Below are positions 1-14,100 of a DNA stretch of 64,000 nucleotides, piece after piece. The notes beneath the pieces are model-generated. The model searched no databases. It had not been told where the DNA came from and saw nothing but the letters and a program-made list of their open reading frames with translations. Source of the DNA: Crotophaga sulcirostris (lineage: Eukaryota; Chordata; Aves; Cuculiformes; Crotophagidae); assembly GCA_013397455.1 (NCBI GenBank), contig VYZB01000030.1, forward strand, positions 1,644,334 through 1,708,333, read 5' to 3'. The position numbers were made by a program, and so were the translations under genes. Positions within the stretch are counted from its first letter, which is position 1. Each line of letters starts with the position of its first letter.

Positions 1-1837
1 AGCACAACAAATACAATTAAAAATCTAGCCATGCTTAGAGCAAGATTGCATTTACTGTCTCATAAAGAGAGTCTTGTCCTGTCAGGCAAACAAAAGGAAA
101 TCAATTTCTTAATTTTTATTGGCAGATATGGGCACGGGGCCAAGCCAGCACTTGGTGCCTGCATAGGACCTGCTTGGAGCCAGACTACTGTGGGCTCCAG
201 CCTGTCCTCTGCCCTCCCGCAGCGGGAAGCAGTCACTTCTCCTCATCCCCGCGGTCACCAATCCCAACTGCAGGATGGTCCATCACGTAGCACCTCTTCC
301 TGAGACATAGCAGACCCCTTGCTTGTACAAAACACTGGACTTTAACCAGAGACCTCCCTAATTCCACCTCTGTGCACTTGCTTTGTCACCACCACCTCAA
401 CCCGGTCCCAAGCAGCTTTTCTCACACCCATACAGGTCAGTTATGTCACCCTGCCCCAAATTCACCCTGGGATATCCTCACATCCTTGCATAACCCCTGC
501 AATGCATCAAAGGAGCTGGAGGGCATCTCTGAAGAGGCTGGTCCATACAGCACATGCCATGACCAGCTGTGGAGCCTGCAAAGGTGCCAGCCTCTCCGCT
601 GCCATGGCCCACGGGACACAGTCTTCCATTGGCTTTTTAGGGAAACAGCACATATTAAAAGCCATATTCTTGAGCTTTGCAGACAGGTGAAGGCTCCAAG
701 AACATAAATTTTAACTCTTGAAGAAACCTACTTCAATTCCTTGGCTTCCAGCCCCTCCAGCAGCAAAGGCAAGGAAAAAATGGACAAGCAGCAATGCATT
801 TTCCCTGCTCCTGAATGAGATGATGGGTTCGGCGTCATGACCATCTCAAGAAGCTGAAGATCCCACTGCACTTCAGGATGAAAGAGAACGAGGAGCAGAT
901 CCAGATGCCCTGCAACCACCACTGCTTGGGTTGGACATGTGGGTCTTCCCCAACCCTGCTGCCACCTCCTACCCTCTTCTAAATTGCAGATGCATTAGAG
1001 TATAAAATAGGGCTGTCAGATCCATTGTCAGTGGGCAATCCCTACACAGGTGATTCTTAAAGCACTTCAGGATTTTTCCTGATGAAACAATCTGCCAAAA
1101 TGCTGCCGTTCACAAAAGCCCATTTCCCTCTTTACGTATTGACATTTCCTTCACTTTATGACTTTTTTTTCAGGTGTTCATAGGGGAAGAAAAAAGCACT
1201 TGTTGCAAAGGAAGACACAGTAGCCCTGCACATTCCACCCCTTGCCCATGCCAACCTCCAGGGCAAGTCCTAGCATGGAGCATCATTCCAGACCTAATAG
1301 GGAGCAGAGGATGCCCAAACCACTCCCAATCCTCCCATGCCCTTCCCCCCTCCACCTTCCTCAGGTTTATTTATTGAGCTTAGACACGAATCCTATAAGC
1401 ACTCACACTCAGAAATGGAAACATTAAGATCAAATCATATAAAATATAAAGTCAATGCATATGACAGCACAGATGCATAAATCCAGCAGAATAAGCAACA
1501 GAAAATGCTTGCAGTAAAAATGATGAGACAATCTGATAATTAAAAAGGAAGGGATCTGACAAGCCAGGGCTGTGTGTGACAGCAGAGCCAGCCAGCACCC
1601 ACAGGAAGGCAAAGCAGGAATTTTTACATCTAGACTTAAAGCTCCCAGCACAGTGGTACCAAACCTCCTCAGCTCAGAAAGCACATCACCAGGAAAGGGA
1701 CAGCAAACAGGGCACGGGGGTAAACAGGAGCATGTTTTAGATCCTGCAGCACAAGGATCTACTGAATCTACATATCAACAAGCCAACATCAAAACAAGGT
1801 CCCTGTTGCCTTATCTCCCCCCTCCCCCCCCAATGCC

Positions 1838-1880
1838 TTTATTTCCATTTATTTCCATTTATTTTCCATTTATTTACATT
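1838..1880 (+). repeat. TTTCCATTTA-type simple repeat
   Basis: About four imperfect copies of a 10-base TTTCCATTTA unit follow a C-rich run. Confidence 0.85.
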
Positions 1881-2484
1881 TGAAAAAAAATTTCACTTTC
1901 CTCTCCCAGGTTTCCATCATCCCACTGCAAAGAGCCCTCAGTTCTAGAGCCAGGCACCATCCTGTACCTGCTCCAAATCCTCCACTTATTGCCATTTACC
2001 TTCCCCCCCTCTTTTCTTCCTCTTGACTAGAGATTTACCTCTTGTTTTTTTTCAAACAAAGTCACCAAGCCGTCACCTCAGGGGCACCTTGAGCTCGGGA
2101 GCAGTGCAGGCTTTATGAGGCAAGGTCTGGGCAGTGGCTGGGTAAAGGCCTCAGCACCACCAATTAATCTCTTGGCTCACTCATCCCTATCACAGACACA
2201 CCATAAAAATGATATAAGCATTTCATTCAAACGGCGCTACAGAGGCAGTGAGGAAGAGCACGGGGCCGATTGATTTCCAGTATGTCTGCTCTTTACCTCT
2301 AGGTATAAATACAACAGCAAAATCAATCGGAATAACATCATATTAGATTTCTAATCTCTTCTGTTCACAAAGTGTGCTTTATAGACTGCGGCGTTTCCTA
2401 CAGCTTGTCTACAGGAGACCCCAGCACCTTCGCACCTCCTAACCTGCAGCTGCTTCCTTGCTCTCAGCCCCTCCAGTGGAAAGA

Positions 2485-2506
2485 TTTGGGATCTGCAGAT
2501 CCCAAA
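2485..2506. repeat. Perfect 22-bp palindrome with central CTGCAG
   Basis: The core TTGGGATCTGCAGATCCCAA equals its own reverse complement and is flanked by one more T-A pair, giving 22 bp without a spacer. Confidence 0.97.
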
Positions 2507-5500
2507 CCTCCTTCCTGTATGAGAGATGTGGAGATGTCTCCCAAAGGAATGCTCCTCACCCGTGCACTAACATGCACTTGCTGAGCCCTGGGTCATGTTA
2601 ACACTTACTGAAAGGAAGATGCTTGCTCATTCACACCACTTCCCAAGGGGATGGTGGCTTGCTCAGGGGTGATGGGCATCCAGGCATACTCAGATCTGCT
2701 GCCAAGCATGCTGAGGGCGACAGTCCCACTGACATGGGCAAGGTAGCAGCAGTATAAGTTTTCTTCAAGCCCTCGAGACCCCATAGCTGTATTCACCCAG
2801 GGGATCACACATGGTGGCCCTGACAGCATTTCACCTCCTCATGAGCATCCAGCACCGAAGTGCTCAGTGACCCCATGCGAACATCCAAGCCAAGAGCAGG
2901 GCTGCCTGCTCAGCACTGAGCAGATGCTTTTCCTTTCTGCATTTCCAATTTATCATCAGCCCAAGGCTTTTATCCTCTCTCCTGGCCCCCAGCCACTGCA
3001 GAGTGAGACTGTGACAAACTGATAAACATTTTCCCAGAGCCCTTGCTCGGGTGAATGTGTGAACGCAGTGTGAGGCTGGGGAAAGGGCTCCCTGGCAAGG
3101 CATCAAAGGGTCATCTTCTGCAAACTCCAGCTCAGCACCTAGGCGATGCTCTCCTCAACCTCAAGCCAGACCTCGGTTGAACAACTGCAAGATGGAGAGG
3201 AAAGAGATGGCTTAAGCTACAGCTCAGCCTTGCCCTCAATTTAGCCAGCAAAGAACGTGCACGCGGAGTGCATTAAAGCTATGGCAACTGCATCAACTTC
3301 AACACGGTGGCCAGCTTGGGTGAAAGCTTTGGGACGTGGTATCTAACCCACTCACTGTGGAGGTCCCTGAATACAGGGGGGCCACCAGTGATGTCTTGGG
3401 GTAGGGTTCCACCACCAGCATGTCCAGCCCACTGCTGGATTGCTGACCTGAGCCAAGAGTGTGACACTGCAGGAAGCTGTGTCTGTGCTAGAAAATACCC
3501 AAAACAACGAGAACCACTGAAGGTCTCAGAGGCAACAGTTGAGACCACTACTGCCCTCCTGCTCAAGGGTTTTTCTGACCTTTGTAGAGACTGGTTCCCT
3601 ATGCTGTTTAACAAACACCATTCACAGAGAGAAAGACCTGCCAGCAGCAGCTCTGCAGTGCAGGTCAGAGTAGGAGCACACACATCCCACCAGTCGGGAC
3701 CACAGAGGGCAAGAGTTGGGCATGTTTCTCATTAGCTCCTTGCCCGAGACCACCAGCCACCTCCGTTCCTCCACTCCCCTTCACATGGCTTGGCCACTGC
3801 AATATCAGTCTTGGGTCATCTTGATCTACTTGGAAGGCTTAGGCGCCATGAAAGCAAACTCCTTGTCCTCTGGCTTCAGTTTCTTGCTGGAATTAGTGCC
3901 AATAGAAGCGTCACTATCAATTTCATAATGTTATTGGATGGACATAAAACTGGGCCAATTCCCATATTCCTGACAGGTCATCAAAGGGATAGGGATTATG
4001 GGTAAGGAGACAGGCAGCCCTGGCAGGAAAGGCAAAGGCTCCAGATCAATTAGCCTGACGAGGCTATCTTCCAGCCACATCACTTCATGCTGACACCAGT
4101 GCCTCCTCCCCTGAGCCCAGTCACCCCTGCACCGAGGTGGTTTATTTTCTCCAGCAGTAACCGGAGCCTCTCCAAGCCAAGCGAGCTGTGCATCCCCTCT
4201 CCAAATATGCAATTTATGAGACTCCTGAGACACCAAGGGATTTTGCTGTCATTACAGGACATTAATTTTCAGGCCTCTTTATTTTGGTTTAACATTCTGT
4301 CAAGATTAAAAAAAAATAAATAAAAAAAAAATGCCCTGCTCTGTATTGCTCAGAGGTTTCAAAGAGAAGGAGTACTCAAAATATAAAGTACCTGGCACAA
4401 CACATGGTTTGTCTTTGCTCTGTGTTTTTCTTCTTGTTTTTTTTTTTCAAGGTCCTGGTTGGACCATGAAACTAAACTGGTCAGTATCACCATCTGGTTC
4501 TCATGCAGTAATTAATAGTGCTTGTAATTTTTCAAACAAAACCAGTTTTCGGTTGTTGCTTTTTTGGTCAACTTTTGACCTTTTTGTTTTTAAATGGAAT
4601 TTTTATGGAAACACCCAGCAGCCATTGAGGCTGCAGATGCCAATGGATTGGGTTCACTTCCAGGAGAGGCGCCGCGTGCCCAGTGCCTGCCAGCAAGAGA
4701 GCAACTGCACTCACTCAGGGTGCGAATTTGTAGACCGAAACTTAAAATCAGACCCATGATGTTTACTTTCAGGCCAACAGATAAATCCTTACATGGCCAA
4801 CAAATAATAAAAAATCCTTACAGCCATAGTTTGGCTTAGTGCATGCATGAGAGCAATGAAAATTTAAAACTTCTGCCTCTCAGAAAGTCAATTCTGTTTT
4901 TTTTCCATCCACAGTCCTCCTTGAGATGATCTCTGGCAGTGATATCAGTCACTCAGATTTATTCTATCCCAAGATAAATAGTGTATTGCTTACAAAATCA
5001 AAACGTATTTAACTTGTATAATGGTTTAAAACCTAAATCTGCTCCTGCAATGAGACTTACGGAATATGAAGTTCATGTCAGAAATATCCACAAACAAATA
5101 AAAAAAAAATCCCTTTTCCTTCATGTTGAGCAATTAGGAGAGAAAGTGGGGCCACGGTTTGGGCAGCATTGGTGCTCCCCAGCCCATGGTGCTCACATCA
5201 GTTATGGCACTGGAGGTGTCAAGCCTTGCTGCAAGTCCAGGAATCAACATTTGCTTAAGGGAAAATCATTAAAAATATGAGGTTTTGGAGGTTTTCAAGT
5301 GCCTGTTGTAGACTTAAAGGATAGGGGGAAAGTCCTCGACGATCTCAAGGCAGAACTGATCGGATAGGGACTGATGGTTTTTAGGTCAACTAATACCAAC
5401 TGCAGCATAAGTACAACAGTGTCAGGCCTTAACCCAGGATTTATAGCCCTTGGTCATAAAGGTGGTGGTTTTACTTAAAAGTCACAGAAGTGGCCCTTGG

Positions 5501-8310
5501 AGAAAGGTTCCACAATTACAGGTTTCTGGGAGCTGACATCTCATTTGAAATGAGTACTGCTGGTTTGGGGTTTTCACCTGCGTTGCTGGGACCCTCATTA
5601 AGTTTGAGAGGGGTGCTGTGAACAGAGAGATAAAACAAGCAGGGGATAAAAGGTTGAGAGATGAGGAGGGGGACAGAAGACACCTCCCCATTTGGAGAAC
5701 TCGCTGCATTGCCAATCCACTAGCCCAAACAACCGCTTTAGTAAATTAGAGAGCTATTCATTGAAATGGCTTCCTCCGTCCCCACGCTGCCAGTTAATCT
5801 GTAATTCAGATAGATCAGTCAGAAGGCAAGAGTCCAGAATATAAAATGATTAGTTTCTCCAAGGCCTGGGGAAATTTCCGTTTCTAAATAGCGCAGCACG
5901 CTCCCTTCCTCACGGTGAGCTACAGGCATGGATGCGGCTCCCATCAGAGGTCAGTGAGGAATGCTGCTCACATTTCAATACAGGCAGACCTATTGCCTGT
6001 ATCGCCTGTCACGGTGTTGCTGGGTTGGCAGTCCCAGCGTGGGGGCTCTGCTACAGCCCCTTGCAAGGAGTTTGCCTTGCACTTCCCTGCTCTGCATGGC
6101 CTCAAGCGCACAGCTAGAAACGCCCGGCCTCTTGCCACCCTGTCAGCTCCACACCAGAGCTTTTCAAGATGAGAATTTTTATGTAGCAAGAGCGTAAATT
6201 GTCAATTAAAGTAAGCTGGTCAGCAGAAATGCAGCATCTACTGTTTTCTGTCAAGAACATGTAGCCAATGTCCCATGCAAGTAAGGAGGTTGGGGCAGAG
6301 CACACCTCATCTCTCAGCTCCCCCGGGGGTAGAGCCCTGAGTTCCACCTCTGTTGTCTAAAAAATCAGGAGCTAATCATGCCACTGGCCTCCAGCTGGAA
6401 GACACCAATGATGAAGCCATATAAATGGAACAGTTTCAGGAACAAAATGAAGCGTGGGAGTTAACCAGATGGGCACTCTGCAGCAGGTGGCTGGAGAACG
6501 GTGACAAGTAAACATGAAGCTCCACAGGAGACCAGGAGCACCTGAACGTGGTGCCAGCCCTGGAAGCTGCAGCATCAGAACAAGTAGTTTCCTATGGCCA
6601 GGAGACAGACACGAAAAAGGGGAAAACCCAATTAAAAAGAACGCTGGAAAGGATGCAAGAGGCTGGGCATCAAAACAGTTGCCTCAAGCATGGCTGACAC
6701 AAGCAGTGGTCTGAAAAATATGAAGGGATATTAATGCAGGATCTTCAGAGTCTCTTTTTGATTCTGCTGGTTCTGAGTTTTGCAACTTCAGCCACCAGTT
6801 TTTAAAGCATGAGAGCATAAGAGCCACCACCAGACAAATCCCTGTCTCCCTATATTTATTCCACCTCCTACCCCAAAGCTGCTTCATCAGCGTCCTGAAG
6901 GCAGGTGGGAAGGAAGCTGCCTGGTGTTAGCCTGCAAGCCACGAGGGCAGAGAAAGAAGTAGCATTCGGCATTTACCTCCATGACTAAGAGCTTCTCCCT
7001 GCCCAACACTCTAAGACCCCAAAACACATCCCTTGCTTGATGGCTTTGTAGCTCATGACAAGAGACATGATAACACCTCCACACTGTGAAGCCAGACCTG
7101 AAGACGCGGGGAGGTTGTGCAACTTCTCCACCTGCACCACTGAGTGAGCAGGAAGGAGCAAGTGAGATAAACAGCATCCTTGCTCAAAGCATGTACACAA
7201 GGGTAAAAGAAAGGAGGTGGGGGGGGAAGAAAATGGAAGTTTGCACAAGACTGGTGGCTTTCTAGTTGCGTGTAGTATGTGCCTGCTGAGCATCAGGCCA
7301 AGCACCCCTCGCACAAAGCCCACTTCAGGCTACCAGAGCATCCTGCAGCAGACCCTACAAAACCCACTCCCAAATTCACCTGCCTGGAAAGCAGGACAAG
7401 GCAAGGAGAGCTGCAGTGGTGGAGGCTCCTGGACCACAACCATACCACTTTCTAGAAGAGGCTACCAAGCCTCTGCAGAAGTAGTGGAACAGAGCCACTT
7501 TTCATCCTACCTCTCAAGGAAATAATCACTGCTGTTACGCAGACACAATTATGTCTCCAGAGCCTTTTAACTGCAGCTCTTTAGGGGTGAGTGGGTTGAT
7601 AGAAATCTATTCACAGGGTTGACATCACTTGGCTGGGTAGTGACACTGCCACCAACTCAGTGGTTGGAGAGGGATCACAAAATAAGACTGGCAATGGGGG
7701 AAGTCCTAGGCAATGCCAAGGCAGCATCTCCCAGAGGACCGATCCCTATCCCCTTGACAATATTCCACAAAAGCCTGGCCAATTTCTCATTTATTCTTCT
7801 AGAACTTCCTTTTAAAGAAAAACAAAATTATCATATATGGGGACTGCCTGGTTTTGTTTTGATTTTGTTCTCCCCCTCTAGAGGTGACCACCGCTCAGAG
7901 ATGGACAGCTGCACATGCATGGCAGCCACAGCAGGGCCATGCAGAGCTACATAAGCTGTCTCGTCCCCAACACTCTCACTTCTCCAGGTAGCCCCAAGCA
8001 ACACCAGGATCTGAGCCCCAGGCAAATGAGAGCACAGCAAAAAGGCTTGGCCATCGGTCTCTTGGACACCTTGCCAAGCCCATGTCCGGAGCAGAGGGAT
8101 GGAGGAAGTTCTTACTGTGGGACCCTTGAACTGCATCACAGAATCCTCTCCGAGCTTGGCAGAGCCAGCCGGGGGCTGCTTTATCATATCTGCCATCTGC
8201 TTGTTTGCTTTGCAATCCTCAGCTCCTCCTGGCTACTCTCAAAGACTCCTACCTGTTCTCCAAAAGCTTTGCCGGGTTTCAGTAAACAAACCACAGGCAG
8301 GAATGAGAGT

Positions 8311-8357
8311 GAGGAGGGAGAAGAGAAAGGAGAGGGGGGGAAGAAGGGGAGAGAGAA
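8311..8357 (+). repeat. Pure purine (GA-rich) tract, 47 nt
   Basis: Forty-seven uninterrupted A and G bases, including a run of seven G, sit on the plus strand. Such tracts can form triplex structures. Confidence 0.9.
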
Positions 8358-11040
8358 TCAAAATTTAATTAAAGACACTTTTTCTTCAGGGCCTCTGAAA
8401 ATTACAAACTCATAAATCTCTTAGTAAATGCCCTCAGCAGTTGGTATGCCAAGCCACCTACCAGTCCCATCAGGAGGGACATAAAGCACAAGCATGCAAC
8501 TCACCAGCTCCCTCCCTCCACCCTGCAACATCAGGCAACCTTGAGCAGCCTGTCAAGCCCCTGACAAGTGTTTCTGCAAACAGGAGCTATCAATCTGCAG
8601 CCCCATTAGTGGTGCAGTGCAGGGAGCTGCTGGTTTCATTTGCAGTCATGGCACAATGAGAGGTGGGAGAAGGGTGGGATGCAGGGACAGATAAGTCATG
8701 GCAAGATGAGACCAGAAGACCCTCCAGACGCATTGCTGGAAGCACCAAGTTCTTCAAAAGCATATTTTTTAATGAGAATGGCAAAGAACAGGCATAAACC
8801 AAGACATGGATCCAGAGGGACTTCTGCTGGTCAGTCCCCATCTGAGGGCACTAAAACCCATCTTCTGACAATTCCGCAATGAATCAGCCCAGTATTTAAT
8901 TCCATGGCTGAGATGATCCTTCACCAGGGGATGCATGTGTGTTGTCCAGCCCAAACATACTTCTCACTAGGACGACACAGAAAGATAGTGAGCATCTGCC
9001 TAACAGCAGCAATTACAAGCTGTTTCACCATGTTCCTCGCTCAGCATGTGGCAAGGAACAGACTGAAAGTCCAGTACATGGGGGCGTTGCACAGCTCTGC
9101 CGTGTTTAACAGAGCTCTCAGTGCAGTCTCTGGTAGTGCTGCAAAGCAACACATCTTTGCCGATAGCCTGACATAGGAAGGACTGGAAACAAAGGATCTG
9201 GGGCATCTTTCACCTTTTACTCACAACCAGTCACATCTTTGAAGGTGGGAGTAGAGTCTGCTCTTGTTGTCATGGTCAGTTCTTGGACCTTCTCTGCTAA
9301 CAAGCAGGTGACTGGTAAACAAATAATGAAATTTTGCTGGCTTTCCTTTAAAGCAGGCATCAGTGGGTGAGAATGGAAAGTTTCTTGCACAGGAAGAGAC
9401 CAGTACATAGTAAAATGACTTGCTGAGCTATGTAGTTGGCTAACTTACAACTAGAAAAAAATAATAAAGAGGTTAAGAGAAGCTCTCAGAATCACTTGAG
9501 CAACCGTGGACTACACTTTAAACCATATCAGCTATTTACACATCTAGTGACATCAAGAAATTGAATTGGGTGGGATAGACCAGCGTTAGTTACACTAGGA
9601 AGCCAGGGCATATAAAGTGAAAATTTACCTGCCAGAAAGGAGAGGCCTAGCTGATCTAGAAAAGCATTACCCACACCAACTTTCTGCCACTTCTACAACC
9701 CAGATGACTGATCAAGGAGCCTTTCTAGGAAACCAGAAAAATCTCACATCCCTCCATTTAAGCAACTACTCTGTTTCTGCTGCAGATCATGAGTAGAAGC
9801 ATGAGAGTAGAAAACCAAGGCAGGCGTATCCATGTCGGGAAAGCTTTGGGAGTCAGCCAGTTCTCCAGACCTTCCCAGCCAAATTCTCCAAGGCATGGTT
9901 TGCAACACCCAGGACAAATATAGACTACTTGAATCAAATTCTGAACAGCCTACAAAGGAGCGATGTCAACAGTCCACTCTGAGACTTTGTTTTGCATTTG
10001 TATACCATCTGCTAAAGGATGAAACCCCGCTAGGCAGAGGAGGCAGCACAACAGATGCCATCGCTTCCAGCGGGTACTCGAGCACTGGAGGGGCACAGGC
10101 AGCCACCAAGGCTGCTTTCCCCACAGCACAGCTCAGGAACCCACGGGAGCAGAACTGGAGGCAAGTCCAAGACGGGATGTTTTCATAAATGGATTTTCCT
10201 GGCTTTATTAGGCTCTTTCTTCCAAGGCTGCACTCCAAATTGGAGATGCAATGCTTGGACAGCTACAGAGTTGGAGATGAGAAATCGAGTCTTCCCAAGA
10301 AAAAGCAAGCAGCTCACCATGCAAATGACTGCTCTAGCAGGAGCATCAGTGAAGGGGACGAACAGTTCAGAGGAGGAACAGAGCAATATAATAAGTGTGA
10401 GCCTCTCCTCTCCTACAAGAACATCCTGATATCACCCGTATCCATGGACAGTTGTGCACCCATCTGTCTCCATAATTATTTACAGTATCTAAGTATTTAT
10501 TCACAGCACCTATTTATCTCCACAATGTGTCGCCTTGTTCTATTTATCTTTCTATAAAGCTATAACATTTGTCTCTATTTTAATACAATGATGCTTCCTT
10601 CCCCAACCCAAACTCCAGAAGGAGAACCATTCCCAGGGGAGATGGCTCTTCCCTCCTGTGTCCTCACTGCAATTCAGGGAGGATTGTGTGGAGACAGTGG
10701 ATTGAGATGTGTGCCCATAGGGCAGCAGCAGCTGGGGGAAGGTGGACAGGCAGGAGGACACATCCCTGCTTGTGTGGGGGCGTGCATGACAGCAGGCGTG
10801 CAGGCAGGGTTCGAGTTTAGAAGTGTGGAATATGCTGCCACAGGGTATTTCTTCTTCAGTGTAAGTCGGGGTGGCAGCTGACCCAGCTTTCTCGTTCTAC
10901 CTGCCTAGTCAAATCTCCCTCTTTCCGTGGCACTTTGCACACACAGAAAAGCACAAACCTGACAATGCTCTGCTCTCGTTCACACTCAGATAACTTCACT
11001 GGAGATGATGACCATGCCTGGTACCTCTCAAGGTTGAACT

Positions 11041-11107
11041 CGTTTGTTTTGGGTGGGTTTTTTCGGTTTTGTTTGGTTTTTTGTTTTTGGTTTTTTTTTT
11101 TTTTTTT
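11041..11107 (+). repeat. G/T-rich low-complexity tract ending in a 17-base T run
   Basis: The plus strand is nearly all T and G over 65 bases and ends with T17 at 11091-11107. Confidence 0.9.
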
Positions 11108-14100
11108 AAAAACAGACACGCTCATAGCTCACATCCTGCCTCCTTGAGTGGGCAGTAAGGGCAAAACCTTATGGATTCAGAAGCAGAGACCAGCCCTCTC
11201 ACCAGCACAAGCAGCAAGCACCCTCAGACTCCACAGACAAAGGAGGTTTGCTCAGCTCTGCATCCCCCAAGCTTCTTTACTTGTGGCATTGCCTCTGCTT
11301 TATCCTTCTCTTTTTTTCCCCTGGAACAGTGAAAAAGGCAAACAAGAGCTTATAAATTATCAATTCCTGATTGATTTTGCTGAGAAAAGCACATAAAACA
11401 ATTGCACAACAGAGGAGAAGAATAATTTAGCATTTCAAGTGGGAAATTGTGATGCTGCTGAGACAGCTCTATGTAGGCAGAGCACTCCTGAGCCGCTCAG
11501 CAGATCTCCCTGCTCCAGCCTCTTCATTCTGCCCTTTCAAAACACTCAAGCAAAACCGTAGTCTTTTCTAGCAGCTGGCTAAAACCACAGAACCCTGCAC
11601 TTCTACATTAGCAGGACAGTCCCCTTCCACCACAGTTATCTGACAGTACACACACATGATGAGAGCTCCATGCACACGGGCTTCCATCGAGAAGATTCCA
11701 TGGCATGATGGTCCAGGACCAACTCACAGCCTAAGAGTTTACCTGCAGCAGAGCAAAACTTCTGCATTCAAAACTATAATTTCCACCCCAAAAGCTGCAT
11801 CTCAAATTAGGCAAGGCTATCAAGTGCAGATCTGTTAAATTAGTCTGCATCGACGACTTGCAGATAATTCATGTTAACTGGGGTCCCTCTGTTCACACGT
11901 AACTGCGTACAAGCAGACAGTTTGGAGTTCTTTTCCATCTGTGGACTCCTAAAAAAAAGTTCTGCCAAGCGTTCACAACTCTAGAGTTTCTCCAGCATCA
12001 CATGCAAACTTTCTTTCCCGAGTCTGTATGGGAAATGACAGTCTTTCCCCCCAAAACTGGCAATAGCAGCACCTCACTGTCTGCTACGAGGCTGCGTGTG
12101 TCATAGCTCCATCATTTCACTGAGACTACAACGACACCATAAAATGTTCCTTAGCCACACACGCAGCTTTTAGCTTCTCTTTATGGAATTAGGACAATAC
12201 CATGGCTACAATGCTTCCCAAGGTAGTTAATGAAATCACCAAGGATTGCAAGATCAGAGGTAGGGCAGAGCAAAACAAACCACCTCACATCCCTCAAAGA
12301 GCGATATTTGGGGACTGAGATATCCAAAACGCTGCAGACCAGCTGGAATCCAGCGCTAGACCAGGTGCTAAAAGTGCAACACAGAAAGCAACTACCCGTG
12401 TCTTAAGCAAGCGAGAAGCCACACACTGTTGTAGCAGCAAGGGTGTCATTTTTTGATACGTTTGGGGTTTTTTCAGATACGTTTACTTCTTCCCATCCCT
12501 TCTGTTTTGTAGCCTTTGGCCACAATAGGCCACCATGCTAAAGAGACATACAAGTCTGGCAACTGGATTCTGGATGTAGGGGAATACTATTTGGCTGACA
12601 ATGGAAACATTTGTGCATGTGTCTATCTCAGCATTGGATTTCAAATTGTCTGAAGTCTTTATGCACTCGGGTTTAATTCTGAAGAAAAGAGCATTTTCCA
12701 CGCTGTCTAAACTTGGCTTACTTCTCCTCCTGCCTTTTACACAGAGTGATTTCAGTTTTGACCACGCAGCAAAAAAATCCCAAATATATATATATATTAT
12801 TTAGAAATAAATACAGAAGATGCTGAAAGAGGAGGTGGTTCATGGATGGGAAATTGTATTCCCTCACTGGTGCAGTAATGATCTTATTAGGATCCTATCC
12901 TACCACTTCCTTCATGTGCCAAGTCACCTTTCCAGAATTGAAGTCATCTGAGGTGAGGGGTGGAGGAAGGGGGTGCACGCGGGACTCTGGTACGATGTGG
13001 TACTGAAAGGATTGTGCATTCGCCCTCTGGTCACCTTAAAAAACCAGAAATTTCCTTGTGCACTGAAACACCTTTTCTGGGGATTTTGGCAGCAATGTCT
13101 TTTTAAAACTTTCATCCCTCCAAAATAATTTATGTGCATATTTGGATACTCTGCATGAGCTGGAAATCCATCCATCCTTTTCAGTCTGGTATTTCCACCC
13201 TCTCCCTCAGACTTACCACCTTTCTTGCAAATCTGCCTTTCACCTCTCTATCTTGCTCCAGTTTCCAAGCTGCGTAGGAAACCAAAAAAGTGTGCCAGCC
13301 CCATTCTGGCTGCTTCTGGCTAGATATTCGGTATACAGTCAGAATATCCAAGTTTTTCCTTTTACCTCTTCTCAAAAGTTAATTTCCTCTGATCCAGATG
13401 ACACTCTTAGCCCAACTAAACTGCTAAGAAACTTCTCACCATTAGCGTCACTCACAGTGATTTAGAACAGACTCCCCCTAAAGCATCCTGAAACCCAGCT
13501 AAGCTCCTCACACAGTAAAACCTGCATAGGTGTGCTAAGCCTGGAATGAGACACGAGACAAGGTCCAAAGGTATGACCTCAGAGCTACTTGATCACCCTC
13601 CAGGAATGACAGATGGACAGAGCATCAGTCCCCTGCCAGCCTTGGGGAACCAGCCCTGCCCTGGGAGGCTCTGACCACAACAGAGGTGCTGCACCTCCAA
13701 AGGGCTCAATATCCTGCCCTGCACTCAGGGTGTGACCCTTCCACATCTACCAGGGTGAAGCCAAGGTTCCAAAAGGTTTCAGAAGATGCTCCACAGATTT
13801 TCAAGAGCAGCATGTCCACAGGCATAACCTGCAATCCTATATTGACCTGTACCCATACAGTTGACCAAAACTATCTGCTTTCCCAGTCCAACACACAGCA
13901 GATACCACAGACATGAGAAGTAAACAGTCTCCACTCCTTGTGCAACCAGAAACATCTCTCATCCACAGACAGGGTTCATGATTTCTTTTGGTGCAATGCT
14001 GGTATGCATTCTCTATTTACCACTACAAAAAATAAATCCTTGGGTTTTTTCTGCACAGTCTTCTTTCTTTCACATTGACCTTTTTGTGACCAAGAAAATA

